A stretch of 64,000 nucleotides of DNA, from NCBI RefSeq assembly GCF_019904155.1, contig NZ_JAHCMB010000117.1, positions 95,159-159,158 on the forward strand. Reading direction: 5' to 3'. The stretch comes from Paenibacillus sinensis. GTDB taxonomy: Bacteria; Bacillota; Bacilli; Paenibacillales; Paenibacillaceae. Positions within the stretch are counted from its first letter, which is position 1; the number at the start of each line of letters is the position of its first letter. The notes under the pieces are model-generated. The model worked only from the letters and a program-made list of their open reading frames with translations, had not been told where the DNA came from and did not search any database. Below are positions 10,214 to 19,000 of this stretch, in pieces. The translations under genes and the position numbers were made by a program.

Positions 10214-11143
10214 ATGAAAATCCATGCAGTGTTCGAAGGCGGCGGGGTTAAGGGCGTTTCACTGGCAGGAGCGGTAAAGGCTTCGGAAGAGGCAGGGGTA
10301 ACCTTCAGCCGGGTGGCGGGCACTTCTTCAGGTTCCATCATCGCTTCCCTGCTCGCCGCGGGCTATGACGGTGAAGGCATGAACCGGGTGATCCGGGAAA
10401 CTTCGTTCCGGTCTTTCATGAAGCGTTCATGGGTCTTCAACACCCGGATTATAGGACCGCCAATAAGGGTGCTTCTGAAAAAAGGACTGTATTCCGGGGA
10501 AGCGCTCGAATCCTGGATGCGCGGCATTCTGAAGAGGAAGGGCGTTGTCTGCTTCCGGGATCTTCCTCACGGCAAACTGTCCATCATCGCATCGGATATA
10601 ACGAATGGCAGACTGGTTGTGCTGCCTGACGATTTGGCGTCATACGGCATAGATCCGGGCTCTTTCGAGGTGGCGAGAGCTGTGCGCATAAGCTGCAGCA
10701 TTCCCTATTTTTTTGACCCGGTGATGATCAGATTGAGCGCAAGGGCTTCTCAAGGAAAAACCTTCGCAGAACAGTTCGTCTATATGGTCGATGGCGGACT
10801 GCTCAGCAATTTTCCCATGTGGCTGTTCGATGAAGACAATAAGGGGGGCGCTTCGCAGCTTCCGGTGGTCGGCTATCAGATGGTCGGCCGGGCGGAGCCG
10901 CATCCGAACCGGATAACGGGACCGTTCAGCATGCTGCAGGCGCTGGTGGAGACGATGCTCTCGGCGCATGACGAACGGTTTATCGAGAAGGAGAAGGTTG
11001 TCCGCACCGTCAAAATTCCTACGCTGGGCGTCGGCACCGTCCAATTCGAACTGTCCGCAGAGCAGAGCGACGCCCTGTACAAATCGGGCTATGAAGCCGG
11101 GCGTGAGTTCTTCCGGAAATGGCGCCCCGGCCCTCATAATTGA
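10214..11143 (+). CDS. yqhO: Patatin-like phospholipase (YqhO type)
   Basis: A 309-residue patatin-family lipid acyl hydrolase. The oxyanion-hole motif FEGGGVKG, the nucleophile elbow GTSSGS (Ser in GxSxG) and the catalytic Asp motif DGGLLSNFP are all present, so it should be active. No signal peptide is visible, which suggests a cytoplasmic or membrane-peripheral enzyme. The ATG at 10214 is preferred over the TTG at 10205. The position after mntR and before yqhP/yqhQ matches B. subtilis yqhO. The physiological lipid is unknown. Confidence 0.9.
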   Translation: MKIHAVFEGGGVKGVSLAGAVKASEEAGVTFSRVAGTSSGSIIASLLAAGYDGEGMNRVIRETSFRSFMKRSWVFNTRIIGPPIRVLLKKGLYSGEALESWMRGILKRKGVVCFRDLPHGKLSIIASDITNGRLVVLPDDLASYGIDPGSFEVARAVRISCSIPYFFDPVMIRLSARASQGKTFAEQFVYMVDGGLLSNFPMWLFDEDNKGGASQLPVVGYQMVGRAEPHPNRITGPFSMLQALVETMLSAHDERFIEKEKVVRTVKIPTLGVGTVQFELSAEQSDALYKSGYEAGREFFRKWRPGPHN

Positions 11144-11149
11144 GAAACC

Positions 11150-11193
11150 TCACAAAAACGTCCGGCGCACTCGAATGGAATGTGCCGGACGTC
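11150..11193 (-). terminator. Terminator of the minus-strand yqhQ-yqhP unit
   Basis: ACGTCCGGC (11158-11166) pairs with GCCGGACGT (11184-11192). Read on the minus strand the hairpin ends in a T-run from the AAAAA at 11153-11157. It lies between convergent genes and may act in both directions. Confidence 0.8.
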
Positions 11194-11209
11194 TGTATTC
11201 GGACCATAA

Positions 11210-11554
11210 CTAATGGTATTTGGGCAGCTGTTCATCATCATTCTTGCCTTTGCTGCCTTCGATTACCCGGAAGGGATACGTTTTGCGTTTGGCCGCTGTA
11301 GGCGGCTGGCTCTTCCGGATTCCGGCAACCTTGGCCATTGTCTTCTGGGAAGGCTTCACCTTGCGGTGCTGGCGTCCTCTGCCCGCCCCCAGCCGGCCCG
11401 GCGGATATTTGTACAGCAGAAACAGGAGCAAGATCATAACGACCGGAATAATAAAGCCTTGCAGCGAAGCCAGTCCTCGTTGGAGAAATCCGGACACGAG
11501 TCCGATAGCCGCCAGTGTAATAGCGCTCCAAAATATCACAGCATCCCGTTTCAT
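11210..11554 (-). CDS. yqhP: Small membrane protein, YqhP/SA1362-like
   Basis: A 114-residue protein with two N-terminal hydrophobic segments (about 7-25 and 32-47) and a basic Lys/Arg-rich cytoplasmic tail. It starts eight bases downstream of the yqhQ stop on the same strand, so it is translated from the same mRNA. Position between yqhO and yqhQ and the overall design match the YqhP/SA1362 family of Bacillus and Staphylococcus, whose function is unknown. Sequence conservation in this family is weak, so the name rests largely on gene order. Confidence 0.65.
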   Translation of the reverse strand: MKRDAVIFWSAITLAAIGLVSGFLQRGLASLQGFIIPVVMILLLFLLYKYPPGRLGAGRGRQHRKVKPSQKTMAKVAGIRKSQPPTAAKRKTYPFRVIEGSKGKNDDEQLPKYH

Positions 11555-11561
11555 AGGCCAC

Positions 11562-12563
11562 TCATCCTTTCGCAGGGTCCAATATACCTCCGGTTACATT
11601 GTCTTGCTGATACCCCTCGGCTTCGATGGCTGCATCCAGCTCACGCATCCGGTTAAAGGAAGCGATGGAGACTTCAACCTGATCGTCCTTTGGTTCCTTG
11701 GTAGTGAGCAGCTGAAGCCAGAGCCCGGGATACCCGAGATAGCGCAGCACAGGAATATCGCGGACAGCGTTCGTTCCCTTTAGCACCTCGAAGGAGACAC
11801 CGATAACGACCGGGAGAAGAATCAGGCGCTGGACGACGCGCTGCACCAGATTGTCCCATGGGGCCAGCGAATAAATAATTACGCCGAGCACAATCGTCAG
11901 CATCATAAAGCTGCTTCCGCAGCGGTAATGCAGCCGGCTGTGCTTCTGCACATTCTCGACAGTCAGCTCGTCGCCTGCTTCGAAGGCGCTGATCACCTTA
12001 TGCTCCGCGCCATGATACTGAAACAGCCTTTTGATGACCGGAGTCTGGGAGATGGCCCACAGATAGACGAGCAGCAGCACGAGCTTGATAGCTCCTTCAA
12101 TCAGGTTGTGCAGAATGTAGTTGTCGAATGCGTTGCCGAACAAAAATGACTCCACGAATACCGGAACTAGCGTGAAGATGACTTTGCCGATAATGAACGA
12201 CAGAATCCCCATTACCGCAACCCCCAGCATCATGCCGAGACTCCAGCCTTCATCTTTCTTCTCTTTCTCCTTCTTGGACGCTTCCTCCGGCCCGCCTTCA
12301 TCCTCGGCATAGGCCTCGGCGGAATAGTTCAAATGCTTTGAGCCTTTGGCGCTGGCATCTATAATACTGACAAGGCCGCGAAGGAGCGGAATCTTGCGCA
12401 GCTTCAGAACCCAGCTTTTCTCGCTTCTCGGCACCTCCAAAAATGTGATTTCCTGATTCTTCCGCCTAACGGCCGTCACGTTGACATGCTTGCCGCCGAA
12501 CATCACGCCTTCGATGACGGCTTGACCGCCGTAGCTCGGAGTTTCCTGGGACAACCAATTCAC
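11562..12563 (-). CDS. yqhQ: DUF1385 membrane protein YqhQ
   Basis: A 333-residue DUF1385 family protein. The N-terminus carries the family signature YGGQAVIEGVMFGGKHVN. A charged loop (about 75-100) and four to five membrane segments follow, with the conserved YHGAEHK motif and LHYRCGSSFMM. Function is unknown; the EHK/RCG motifs have suggested an enzymatic or metal-binding membrane protein. It starts at a GTG and is transcribed divergently from yqhR, with yqhP downstream. Gene order is as in B. subtilis. Confidence 0.92.
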   Translation of the reverse strand: MNWLSQETPSYGGQAVIEGVMFGGKHVNVTAVRRKNQEITFLEVPRSEKSWVLKLRKIPLLRGLVSIIDASAKGSKHLNYSAEAYAEDEGGPEEASKKEKEKKDEGWSLGMMLGVAVMGILSFIIGKVIFTLVPVFVESFLFGNAFDNYILHNLIEGAIKLVLLLVYLWAISQTPVIKRLFQYHGAEHKVISAFEAGDELTVENVQKHSRLHYRCGSSFMMLTIVLGVIIYSLAPWDNLVQRVVQRLILLPVVIGVSFEVLKGTNAVRDIPVLRYLGYPGLWLQLLTTKEPKDDQVEVSIASFNRMRELDAAIEAEGYQQDNVTGGILDPAKG

Positions 12564-12725
12564 CTTCCCGCAAAAAAAGTATTGTTTGCTCTATACATTA
12601 TTATTGTAACGAATTTTTGTTTACTTTTCTACTTGGAACGCCCCGGCTTGTGCATACTATTCTTGAATGTGCAGCCGGATCTCTCCGGATGCCTCCTAAA
12701 ATGAAAGAGAAACGGGGAGTATACG

Positions 12726-13217
12726 ATGGATAAATCGGGCGGACAGCGGAAGCCGATGACGAATCCGCTGTTTTTTGCGATGGAGACCGGATTTTTCGCC
12801 GGTTTGATCTGGGGCGGGGTGCACTGGCTCTTCTACGCCATTCGTTTCACAAAGGTAGTTCCGGGATTTCTCGGCGAACCTTTTTTCAAACATAAATTTC
12901 TGCTTACAACGGCCGGGCAGCTCGCAGGCTATCTGCTGTTCATCGGCTTCTCCGTTCTATGTGCAATTCTGTATACCCTGCTGCTCCGTAAAGTTAAGGG
13001 CCCATGGATGGGCATGATATACGGAGTTCTGTGGTGGGCGATTCTGTTCCTGACCTTATCATGGCCGCTTCTGCTGCAGCCGCCGTTCAAGCTACCCTGG
13101 AATACGGTGATTACGGAGTTCTGTGTCTTTCTGCTATGGGGTCTGTTCATCGGATATACGGCCGCCATTGAATTCACCGACGAGCGAAAGAGAGACTCTA
13201 GCTTGGGAACGGCATAA
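12726..13217 (+). CDS. yqhR: Conserved membrane protein YqhR
   Basis: A 163-residue integral membrane protein with four hydrophobic segments (about 17-40, 61-85, 95-115 and 130-150). The stretch FFAGLIWGGVHWLFY and its place between yqhQ and yqhT match B. subtilis YqhR, a conserved protein of unknown function in spore formers. GAAACGGGGAG precedes the ATG. In B. subtilis aroQ (yqhS) follows; here only 106 bases separate yqhR from yqhT and no aroQ remnant is visible. Confidence 0.85.
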   Translation: MDKSGGQRKPMTNPLFFAMETGFFAGLIWGGVHWLFYAIRFTKVVPGFLGEPFFKHKFLLTTAGQLAGYLLFIGFSVLCAILYTLLLRKVKGPWMGMIYGVLWWAILFLTLSWPLLLQPPFKLPWNTVITEFCVFLLWGLFIGYTAAIEFTDERKRDSSLGTA

Positions 13218-13323
13218 CCTGAGGCTTCAAATCCGTATTCAGAGCTGCGCACAAAAAACTTCTCAGCCGCAGGCCTGCTATGCTACAATATAATGTGGCT
13301 ATTTTCGAGAGGAGAATGTGATT

Positions 13324-14394
13324 ATGGGCAACAACCGGGTCTCCAAACTGCGGAACGTAGTGCAGGATCACGGACTGGATGCGATATTGATTACAAGCGG
13401 CATTAATCGCCGCTATTTAAGCGGGTTCACCGGTTCCTCCGGATATGTGCTCATTACGGAAGAGGAAGCCTATCTGCTGACCGATTTCCGTTACATGACC
13501 CAGGCTTCCGAGCAGGCGACAGGACTTAAGGTCGTGCAGCATGCGCCCACCTTTGTGGATACCGTGCGTGAACTGCTGCCGAAGAACGGTAATTGCCGGC
13601 TCGGCTTCGAGCAGGATGATGTTACCTATGGCTCCTATGCCTCTTACGCCGAAGCGCTGAAGCCGGCAACGCTCGTTCCGGTATCGCAGGCGGTAGAGAA
13701 GCTTCGCATGTTCAAGGATGAGGAAGAGCTTGCCGTCATGAGACGCGCGGCCGATCTCGCGGATGATACATTCCGCCATATCCTGAAAGTGATCAAGCCC
13801 GGCATGACCGAGCGGGATGTCGATCTGGAAATGGAGTTCTACATGCGCAGCCACGGGGCAACGGCTTCATCATTCGATACGATCGTGGCTTCCGGCGAGC
13901 GCTCGGCCATGCCTCACGGCGTAGCCAGCGAGAAAGTGATTCAGAAGGGCGATATCGTAACCTTCGACTTCGGCGCGCTGCTGGACGGCTACTGCTCGGA
14001 CATCACGCGTACCATCGCCGTCGGCGATCCCGGAGCGAAGCTCAAGGAGATTTACGAGATTGTGCTGGAATCGCAGCTCTATGCGCTTGAGCATATCAAG
14101 CCGGGCATGACCGGCCGGGAAGCCGACGCCCTGGCGCGCGATATCATCGCCTCCAAGGGCTACGGCGACGCCTTCGGACACAGCCTGGGCCATGGTCTCG
14201 GAATGGAAGTGCATGAATGGCCGCGCCTCTCTATGCGCAGTGATGATGTGCTGAAACCGGGCATGGTCGTTACGGTAGAACCGGGTATTTATGTGCCTGG
14301 ACTCGGCGGCGTCCGCATCGAAGACGATGTAATCGTCACTGAGACCGGAGTCGAGAGACTGACCCATTCGTCCAAGGAGTACATCGTTCTGTAA
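13324..14394 (+). CDS. yqhT: Xaa-Pro aminopeptidase family (M24) peptidase YqhT
   Basis: A 356-residue M24 metallopeptidase predicted to remove N-terminal residues before proline. A creatinase-like N-terminal domain (about 1-125) precedes the pita-bread catalytic domain. Two-metal ligands are visible: two Asp in FDFGALLDGYCSDITRT, the His in HSLGHGLG, Glu in VTVEPGIY and Glu in RIEDDVIV. GAGAGGAGA lies about ten bases before the ATG at 13324; an upstream in-frame GTG at 13318 is too close to it. The gene is immediately upstream of efp, as in Bacillus. Confidence 0.95.
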   Translation: MGNNRVSKLRNVVQDHGLDAILITSGINRRYLSGFTGSSGYVLITEEEAYLLTDFRYMTQASEQATGLKVVQHAPTFVDTVRELLPKNGNCRLGFEQDDVTYGSYASYAEALKPATLVPVSQAVEKLRMFKDEEELAVMRRAADLADDTFRHILKVIKPGMTERDVDLEMEFYMRSHGATASSFDTIVASGERSAMPHGVASEKVIQKGDIVTFDFGALLDGYCSDITRTIAVGDPGAKLKEIYEIVLESQLYALEHIKPGMTGREADALARDIIASKGYGDAFGHSLGHGLGMEVHEWPRLSMRSDDVLKPGMVVTVEPGIYVPGLGGVRIEDDVIVTETGVERLTHSSKEYIVL

Positions 14395-14488
14395 CTTCTC
14401 GGACGGACTCTTGCTTTATGAGCGGGAGAAAGGGTTTAATGTTCTCATAAGAACACGCTATTCAAGTGAATTCAGGAGGGGTTAATTC

Positions 14489-15046
14489 GTGATTTCTGTT
14501 AATGATTTTAAGACAGGCCTGACCGTCGAGGTAGACGGCGATATCTTCACCGTGCTGGACTTCCAGCACGTTAAACCGGGTAAAGGTGCGGCGTTCGTCC
14601 GCTCCAAGCTCAAGAACCTGCGCAACGGCAATACCGTTGAACGCACATTCCGCGCCGGCGAAACGATCGGCCGCGCCGTGATCGAGAACCGCGCCGTGCA
14701 ATACCTGTATGCGAGCGGCTCCGAACATGTATTCATGGACAACCAGACATATGACCAGTTCAGTCTGGAAGCCGACCAGCTGGAATGGGAGCTGAACTTC
14801 CTGAAGGAGAACATGACGGTTAACATCGTCAGCTACCAGGGCGAACTGCTCGGCATCAATCTGCCGACAAGCGTGGAGCTGAAAGTTATTGAAACCGAGC
14901 CTGGAGTTAAAGGCAACACAGCTCAGGGCGCTACCAAAGCGGCCAAGGTGGAGACCGGTCTGTCGGTTCAGGTTCCGCTCTTCATCAATGAAGACGATGT
15001 ACTGTTGGTCGATACGCGCGAAGGCAAGTATATCTCCCGCGCATAA
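14489..15046 (+). CDS. efp: Translation elongation factor P
   Basis: A 185-residue EF-P that relieves ribosome stalling at polyproline stretches. The three-domain beta-barrel layout is of standard length. The loop [11 protein letters not shown] places Lys at position 32, the residue that carries 5-aminopentanol in B. subtilis. It uses a GTG start with AGGAGGGG upstream. It is the last gene of the conserved block before the accessory region, and a strong terminator follows. Confidence 0.97.
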   Translation: MISVNDFKTGLTVEVDGDIFTVLDFQHVKPGKGAAFVRSKLKNLRNGNTVERTFRAGETIGRAVIENRAVQYLYASGSEHVFMDNQTYDQFSLEADQLEWELNFLKENMTVNIVSYQGELLGINLPTSVELKVIETEPGVKGNTAQGATKAAKVETGLSVQVPLFINEDDVLLVDTREGKYISRA

Positions 15047-15072
15047 GCTTCAGCCTATAAGAACGAATCACC

Positions 15073-15107
15073 AAAACCCTCGCGTCGCATGACGCGGGGG
15101 TTTTTTG
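15073..15107 (+). terminator. Terminator of efp
   Basis: AAAACCCTCGCGTC pairs with GACGCGGGGGTTTT around GCAT, followed by a run of Ts. It marks the left edge of the accessory block. Confidence 0.92.
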
Positions 15108-15439
15108 TGATGTTTTTTTACTGTAGGCTTCGATCAAACAGATTAGCAGTTGGCAAGATTGGTCAGAATCATGTGATATCGAAGTCAATAAACATCACAT
15201 GAAAGGCGATAAATGTGAAGTTTCGACAACATTTTCAGAACATTTCATGAATGCAAAAGGAAAAATGTCAAATATTCTCACACACTTTCATAGATTGTTC
15301 TTAAATGACGCGAAAATGATCTTGTTGGGGTTAAATATATCTAAATATAATAAATACAGATTAAATTCGGCAATTATCTTGCGATTCAGAAGTGATTATT
15401 AATTAAAAATAATCAAACATAACCAAAGGGGGTTCTCGG
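15108..15439 (+). promoter_or_regulatory. AT-rich control region of the ECF/surface-protein cluster
   Basis: About 330 bases without a convincing gene; the open frame at 15199-15402 has no ribosome site and an unlikely AT-driven composition. It contains TTCGACA (15222-15228), identical to a Spo0A box. It also has a palindrome of TGATTATT (15393-15400) against AATAATCA (15408-15415), about ten bases before the AAAGGGGG ribosome site of the next gene. Both are candidate operators; no single promoter stands out clearly. Confidence 0.45.
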
Positions 15440-15886
15440 GTGAAGGGATTGAGACTTCGAATAATCCTTGGCCTGCTGATTGTCATCCTCATTATCCCTG
15501 CTGCTTATGGTCTTGAGGCGCTGGACCGCAACAGAGGCTTGAAATCGGGGACCATCATTAAGGTTCAGGATGAAAGCTCGGGTTCTCTGGTGGCGCTTAT
15601 GGGGATCGATGTTCTGAAGTCGCTGATGGTTCAGCAGTTCCCCAATGACGGATCGGCCGAAGGACCGACGCTGCTGTATGTCATTGGAGCATCAGGACTT
15701 AGCGGATACGAGAAGGTGGAGGTCAAGGGCTTGAAAGACGGGGAGAAATATCTCGGAGATAAGAAAGATTTGGACGGGCCTTACGTACTCGCCCTCAATG
15801 AGCATGGCACAGCGGATCTTGTCGATACGGAGAAGCCGGAACATATTCTTGTCCGCGACGTGAGTGAGATTAACAAAGTTCAGTAA
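15440..15886 (+). CDS. Membrane-anchored extracytoplasmic protein, first gene of the ECF cluster
   Basis: A 148-residue protein with an N-terminal hydrophobic segment (about 6-25) that is a signal peptide or anchor, then a soluble outside domain of about 120 residues. No cysteine or lipobox is present. The pattern GPTLLYVIGASGLSGYEKVEVKGL and a later VLALNEHGTADLV suggest a small ligand-binding fold, but no family was recognised. It starts at GTG with AAAGGGGG upstream. It lies five bases before the membrane subunit gene and so should be translated with the transporter; an accessory ligand-binding role is an inference. Confidence 0.75.
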   Translation: MKGLRLRIILGLLIVILIIPAAYGLEALDRNRGLKSGTIIKVQDESSGSLVALMGIDVLKSLMVQQFPNDGSAEGPTLLYVIGASGLSGYEKVEVKGLKDGEKYLGDKKDLDGPYVLALNEHGTADLVDTEKPEHILVRDVSEINKVQ

Positions 15887-15891
15887 GGGGG

Positions 15892-16506
15892 ATGGCAATG
15901 GAGATTACGCCTGAAGTCAAAGATAACGTCAAGCTGTCGGAGAAGCTCGCCAAAGCTCCGGGCAGGTTCCTGTTCAGACTAGGACTGGCAGATGTGCTGA
16001 GATTCACCATGTTTGGAACGATGGTGTCGGTGGTCAATGATGTGACAAGGCTGCCGCTCCAGCTCCCGGGACATACCAGCGTATGGTGGATGGGCCTGCT
16101 GATTCTGGGCAAAGGCCTGATCCCGAAGTTCGGCGGAGGGATCATTATGGGAGCCGTGTCCGGAGTGCTTGCCGTTCTCCTGGGGCTTGGCAAGGAGGGC
16201 ATCTTTATCTTTTTTAAATATTTGGCTCCCGGCTTACTGCTTGATATCATGTCTCCGCTGTTCTTCCATCGTCTCGGCAACCCGTTCGTCGGTGTCATCT
16301 GCGGTGCGTTGACCAGTCTCTCGAAGCTGTTAGTGTCGCTGCTGCTCGGTGTGCTGCTTGATCTGCCGATGGGCTTTCTGGCACTGGGCCTCGGTTACTC
16401 CTCCCTGACCCATATCGTATTCGGAGCCATAGGCGGTCTGATTGCGTCCATGCTGATTCACCGGTTGAAACCCCGGCTTACCGCCTGGGAGCAGCCCTAT
16501 GATTGA
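15892..16506 (+). CDS. Putative substrate-binding (S-like) membrane subunit of an ECF transporter
   Basis: A 204-residue protein with a charged cytoplasmic N-terminus (about 1-30) and about five to six membrane helices rich in Gly and Leu. Its stop overlaps the first ATPase gene by eight bases, the usual place for a dedicated S component in a group I ECF operon. It resembles S subunits in size and topology but carries no recognisable vitamin-specific signature, so the substrate is unknown. No riboswitch that would reveal the ligand was found upstream. Confidence 0.75.
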   Translation: MAMEITPEVKDNVKLSEKLAKAPGRFLFRLGLADVLRFTMFGTMVSVVNDVTRLPLQLPGHTSVWWMGLLILGKGLIPKFGGGIIMGAVSGVLAVLLGLGKEGIFIFFKYLAPGLLLDIMSPLFFHRLGNPFVGVICGALTSLSKLLVSLLLGVLLDLPMGFLALGLGYSSLTHIVFGAIGGLIASMLIHRLKPRLTAWEQPYD

Positions 16507-17335
16507 ACTCGATCATGTATCCAGAGCTTTTCGGCTGCCGGACGGAAAAGAGGCCATGATCTTGCATGACATCACATTGTCGATTGGCGCAGGAGAATTC
16601 GTGGGGTTGGCAGGGCGGAACGGATCGGGCAAGAGCACGCTGGTCCGCCTGCTTAACGGCTTGCTGCAGCCAACAAGCGGAAGGGTGAGGATCGACGGAA
16701 TCGAGGTCTCGGACCCTTCGAGACTCATTGAGATCAGGCGCCGGGTAGGCATGGTGTTTCAGCATCCGGATCACCAGATCGTCAGTTCAATTGTGGAAGA
16801 GGATGTTGCTTTCGGTCCTGAAAATCTGGGGCTGCCTGCCGAGGAAGTCAGGAGAAGAGTGGATTGGGCTTTATCGGTTACCGGGATGGAGCAGCATCGG
16901 TACAAAGATCCGAACCGGTTGTCGGGCGGACAGAAGCAGCGGGTGGCGATCGCCGGGGCGCTTGCGATGCGGCCAAGCTATCTGGTGCTCGATGAACCAA
17001 CCTCCATGCTGGACCCATGGTGCCGGAGAGAGCTGATGGATACCCTGCATGAAATCAACCGCCAGCTTGGCATGACCATCCTGATGATTTCCCATCATGC
17101 CGAAGAGCTGCTGCGGACCGGCCGGCTGATCGTTATGGATCAAGGCACTGTCGAGCGTGACGGGGAGCCGTTTCGTCTGCTGGAGGAGGGATCGCAATTG
17201 GGCAAGTGGGGAATGGATATGCCGGATTTGGTTTACCTTCAGCGGGAACTGAGAGCAAGAACTGGAATCGGAGGTGGAGCCTCTGCATCCACTGTGGAAG
17301 AAATGGTGGATTGGCTATGCCGGTCATTGAGCTGA
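16499..17335 (+). CDS. ecfA1: ECF transporter ATPase 1
   Basis: A 278-residue ABC ATPase of the energy-coupling-factor class. Walker A is GRNGSGKST (about 37-45), the Q-loop is in VGMVFQHPDHQIV, the signature is LSGGQKQR, Walker B is LVLDEPTSMLD and the switch is ISHHAEE. The FQHPDHQ sequence is typical of EcfA/CbiO. It overlaps the membrane subunit gene upstream by eight bases and the second ATPase gene by 19, implying translational coupling. The two ATPases would form a heterodimer beneath EcfT. Confidence 0.93.
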   Translation: MIELDHVSRAFRLPDGKEAMILHDITLSIGAGEFVGLAGRNGSGKSTLVRLLNGLLQPTSGRVRIDGIEVSDPSRLIEIRRRVGMVFQHPDHQIVSSIVEEDVAFGPENLGLPAEEVRRRVDWALSVTGMEQHRYKDPNRLSGGQKQRVAIAGALAMRPSYLVLDEPTSMLDPWCRRELMDTLHEINRQLGMTILMISHHAEELLRTGRLIVMDQGTVERDGEPFRLLEEGSQLGKWGMDMPDLVYLQRELRARTGIGGGASASTVEEMVDWLCRSLS

Positions 17336-18207
17336 GTCACGTAAGCTTCAGGTATGGCGGAGACCGTAAACTCGGGGGTAAAGCCCTGGAAGACATTTCC
17401 CTAACTGTGGACAAAGGCGAATTTGTTGCAATTGTGGGGGAGAACGGATCGGGTAAATCGACGCTTGTCCAGCATATGAATGGTCTACTGTGTCCGGATG
17501 AGGGCGAGGTGACGGTTCTGGGCGGGAAGACATCGGATGCCCGCCACCGCTCCGGCCTGTGGCGCCGGGTCGGACTGCTGTTTCAATACCCTGAACGTCA
17601 ATTGTTCGAGGAGACCGTTATCCGGGACGTCTCCTATGGACTTAGGAATATGGGAATCCATGAGTCGGAGGCGGCCGAACGCGCAGCCGAAGCGCTGGCG
17701 CTAGCCGGGCTGGATGCAGAAAAGGTCGGCTTTCTCTCCCCGCTTGCGCTCAGCGGCGGGCAGCGGCGGCGGGCCGCTTTTGCCGGAATCCTGGCCATGC
17801 GTCCGGAAATCCTCATTCTGGACGAGCCGACGGCAGGTCTTGACGGACCCGGCAGATCGGGGCTGTTGTCTCTGATTAAACGGCTTCAGAAGGAAATGGG
17901 CTGTACGGTCGTTATGGTATCCCATAGCATCCGGGAAGCGGGGCTGCTCGCCGACCGATTATTTCTGCTAAGCGGCGGGAAGCTGGCCGCGGCCGGTCAA
18001 CCCGGCGAGACCCTGGCCGGAATCGGCAGCAACGGATTGGATGAATGCATTTTGCCGGAATACATGCAGGTGCTCTGGAGACTTGCCAAACGCGGTTTTC
18101 CGGTAAACCCGCAGGTCGCATCGCGGGAAGAGGCGCTGGAGCAGCTATTGACACTGATACGGGAGGGCGCATATGAGGGGAGCAAGGCTGGGACGATTCA
18201 ACAATGA
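17317..18207 (+). CDS. ecfA2: ECF transporter ATPase 2
   Basis: A 296-residue ABC ATPase paralogous to its neighbour. Walker A is GENGSGKST, the Q-loop is in VGLLFQYPERQLF, the signature is LSGGQRRR, Walker B is LILDEPTAGLD and the switch is in VSHSIRE. The FQYPERQLF sequence is the EcfA2/CbiO hallmark. An earlier in-frame start at 17206 would add 37 residues that belong to the overlapping frame of ecfA1; the ATG at 17317 gives the family N-terminus MPVIELSHVSFRY. It overlaps ecfT by 35 bases. Confidence 0.93.
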   Translation: MPVIELSHVSFRYGGDRKLGGKALEDISLTVDKGEFVAIVGENGSGKSTLVQHMNGLLCPDEGEVTVLGGKTSDARHRSGLWRRVGLLFQYPERQLFEETVIRDVSYGLRNMGIHESEAAERAAEALALAGLDAEKVGFLSPLALSGGQRRRAAFAGILAMRPEILILDEPTAGLDGPGRSGLLSLIKRLQKEMGCTVVMVSHSIREAGLLADRLFLLSGGKLAAAGQPGETLAGIGSNGLDECILPEYMQVLWRLAKRGFPVNPQVASREEALEQLLTLIREGAYEGSKAGTIQQ

Positions 18208-18964
18208 CGACACCCCGATTCATCGATTGGACCCGCGGACGAAAATTTTGGGCTGTCTGGCGCTGACCTTTATTGTGCTGCTGCGTCCCGAAGCGGCGGA
18301 GGTCGCCGGGGCTGCGGTTCTGCTGGCATTGGGCTTTCGCTTGGCGAAGGTGCCGCTCGGGAAAATTCTCCGGGGTCTTCGGGGCTTGTGGATTATGCTG
18401 CTCCTGTCGATCGTATTGCAGGCTGTGCTGACGGACGGGCGCCCGCTGTTCTCGGCATTCGGTCTGACGGTTACGGAAGAAGGTCTTATTCGAGGAATGC
18501 TGACTTCCTTCCGCCTTGTGATTCTGCTGTTCAGCGCAAGTCTGCTGACGGCGACGACATCGCCGATCAAGCTGGCCTCCGGATTCGAGAAGCTCCTAAA
18601 CCCGCTGAGCCGTCTTGGGGTGCCTGTCCCCAAATTCGCCATGCTGATCAGCATCGCCCTCCGGTTCATACCGGTAGTGGGCGAAGAGGCAGAGCAGATC
18701 GTCATGGCCCAGCGTTCCAGAGGGGCTCCTCTGGAATCCAAGTCCGTGATCGTCCGCATCCGCAGCATGTCGGCTGTTCTGGTACCTCTTCTTGCTTCAT
18801 CGCTTCAGCGTGCAGGTGAACTGGCAGTCGCGATGGAGAGCCGCTGCTACTGGGGCGGAGCTCATGAGACACGGCTGCGCGGATTGCGCTATGCAAGAGC
18901 GGATCGGGTCGTTCAATCGGCCGTCGCCTTGCTTCTGCTTCTATCGGTGCTGCGAAACTGGTAA
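18173..18964 (+). CDS. ecfT: ECF transporter transmembrane coupling protein EcfT
   Basis: A 263-residue membrane protein with about five helices and a long amphipathic cytoplasmic region. The N-terminus RFNNDDTPIHRLDPRTKI is the EcfT entry motif. The coupling helices carry QRSRGAPLE and AMESRCYWGG, equivalents of the two Ala-Arg-Gly type motifs that seat in the ATPase grooves; the second reads SRC instead of ARG. With the two ATPases and the S-like subunit this completes a dedicated ECF importer. Confidence 0.92.
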   Translation: MRGARLGRFNNDDTPIHRLDPRTKILGCLALTFIVLLRPEAAEVAGAAVLLALGFRLAKVPLGKILRGLRGLWIMLLLSIVLQAVLTDGRPLFSAFGLTVTEEGLIRGMLTSFRLVILLFSASLLTATTSPIKLASGFEKLLNPLSRLGVPVPKFAMLISIALRFIPVVGEEAEQIVMAQRSRGAPLESKSVIVRIRSMSAVLVPLLASSLQRAGELAVAMESRCYWGGAHETRLRGLRYARADRVVQSAVALLLLLSVLRNW

Positions 18965-19000
18965 AACGGATCATCTATAGATAAAAAAGGGGGAATATCC

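Noticed and set aside
15199..15402. 67-codon frame in the region before the ECF cluster
   Set aside because: There is no ribosome site and the composition reflects AT-rich non-coding DNA; the region is better read as control sequence.
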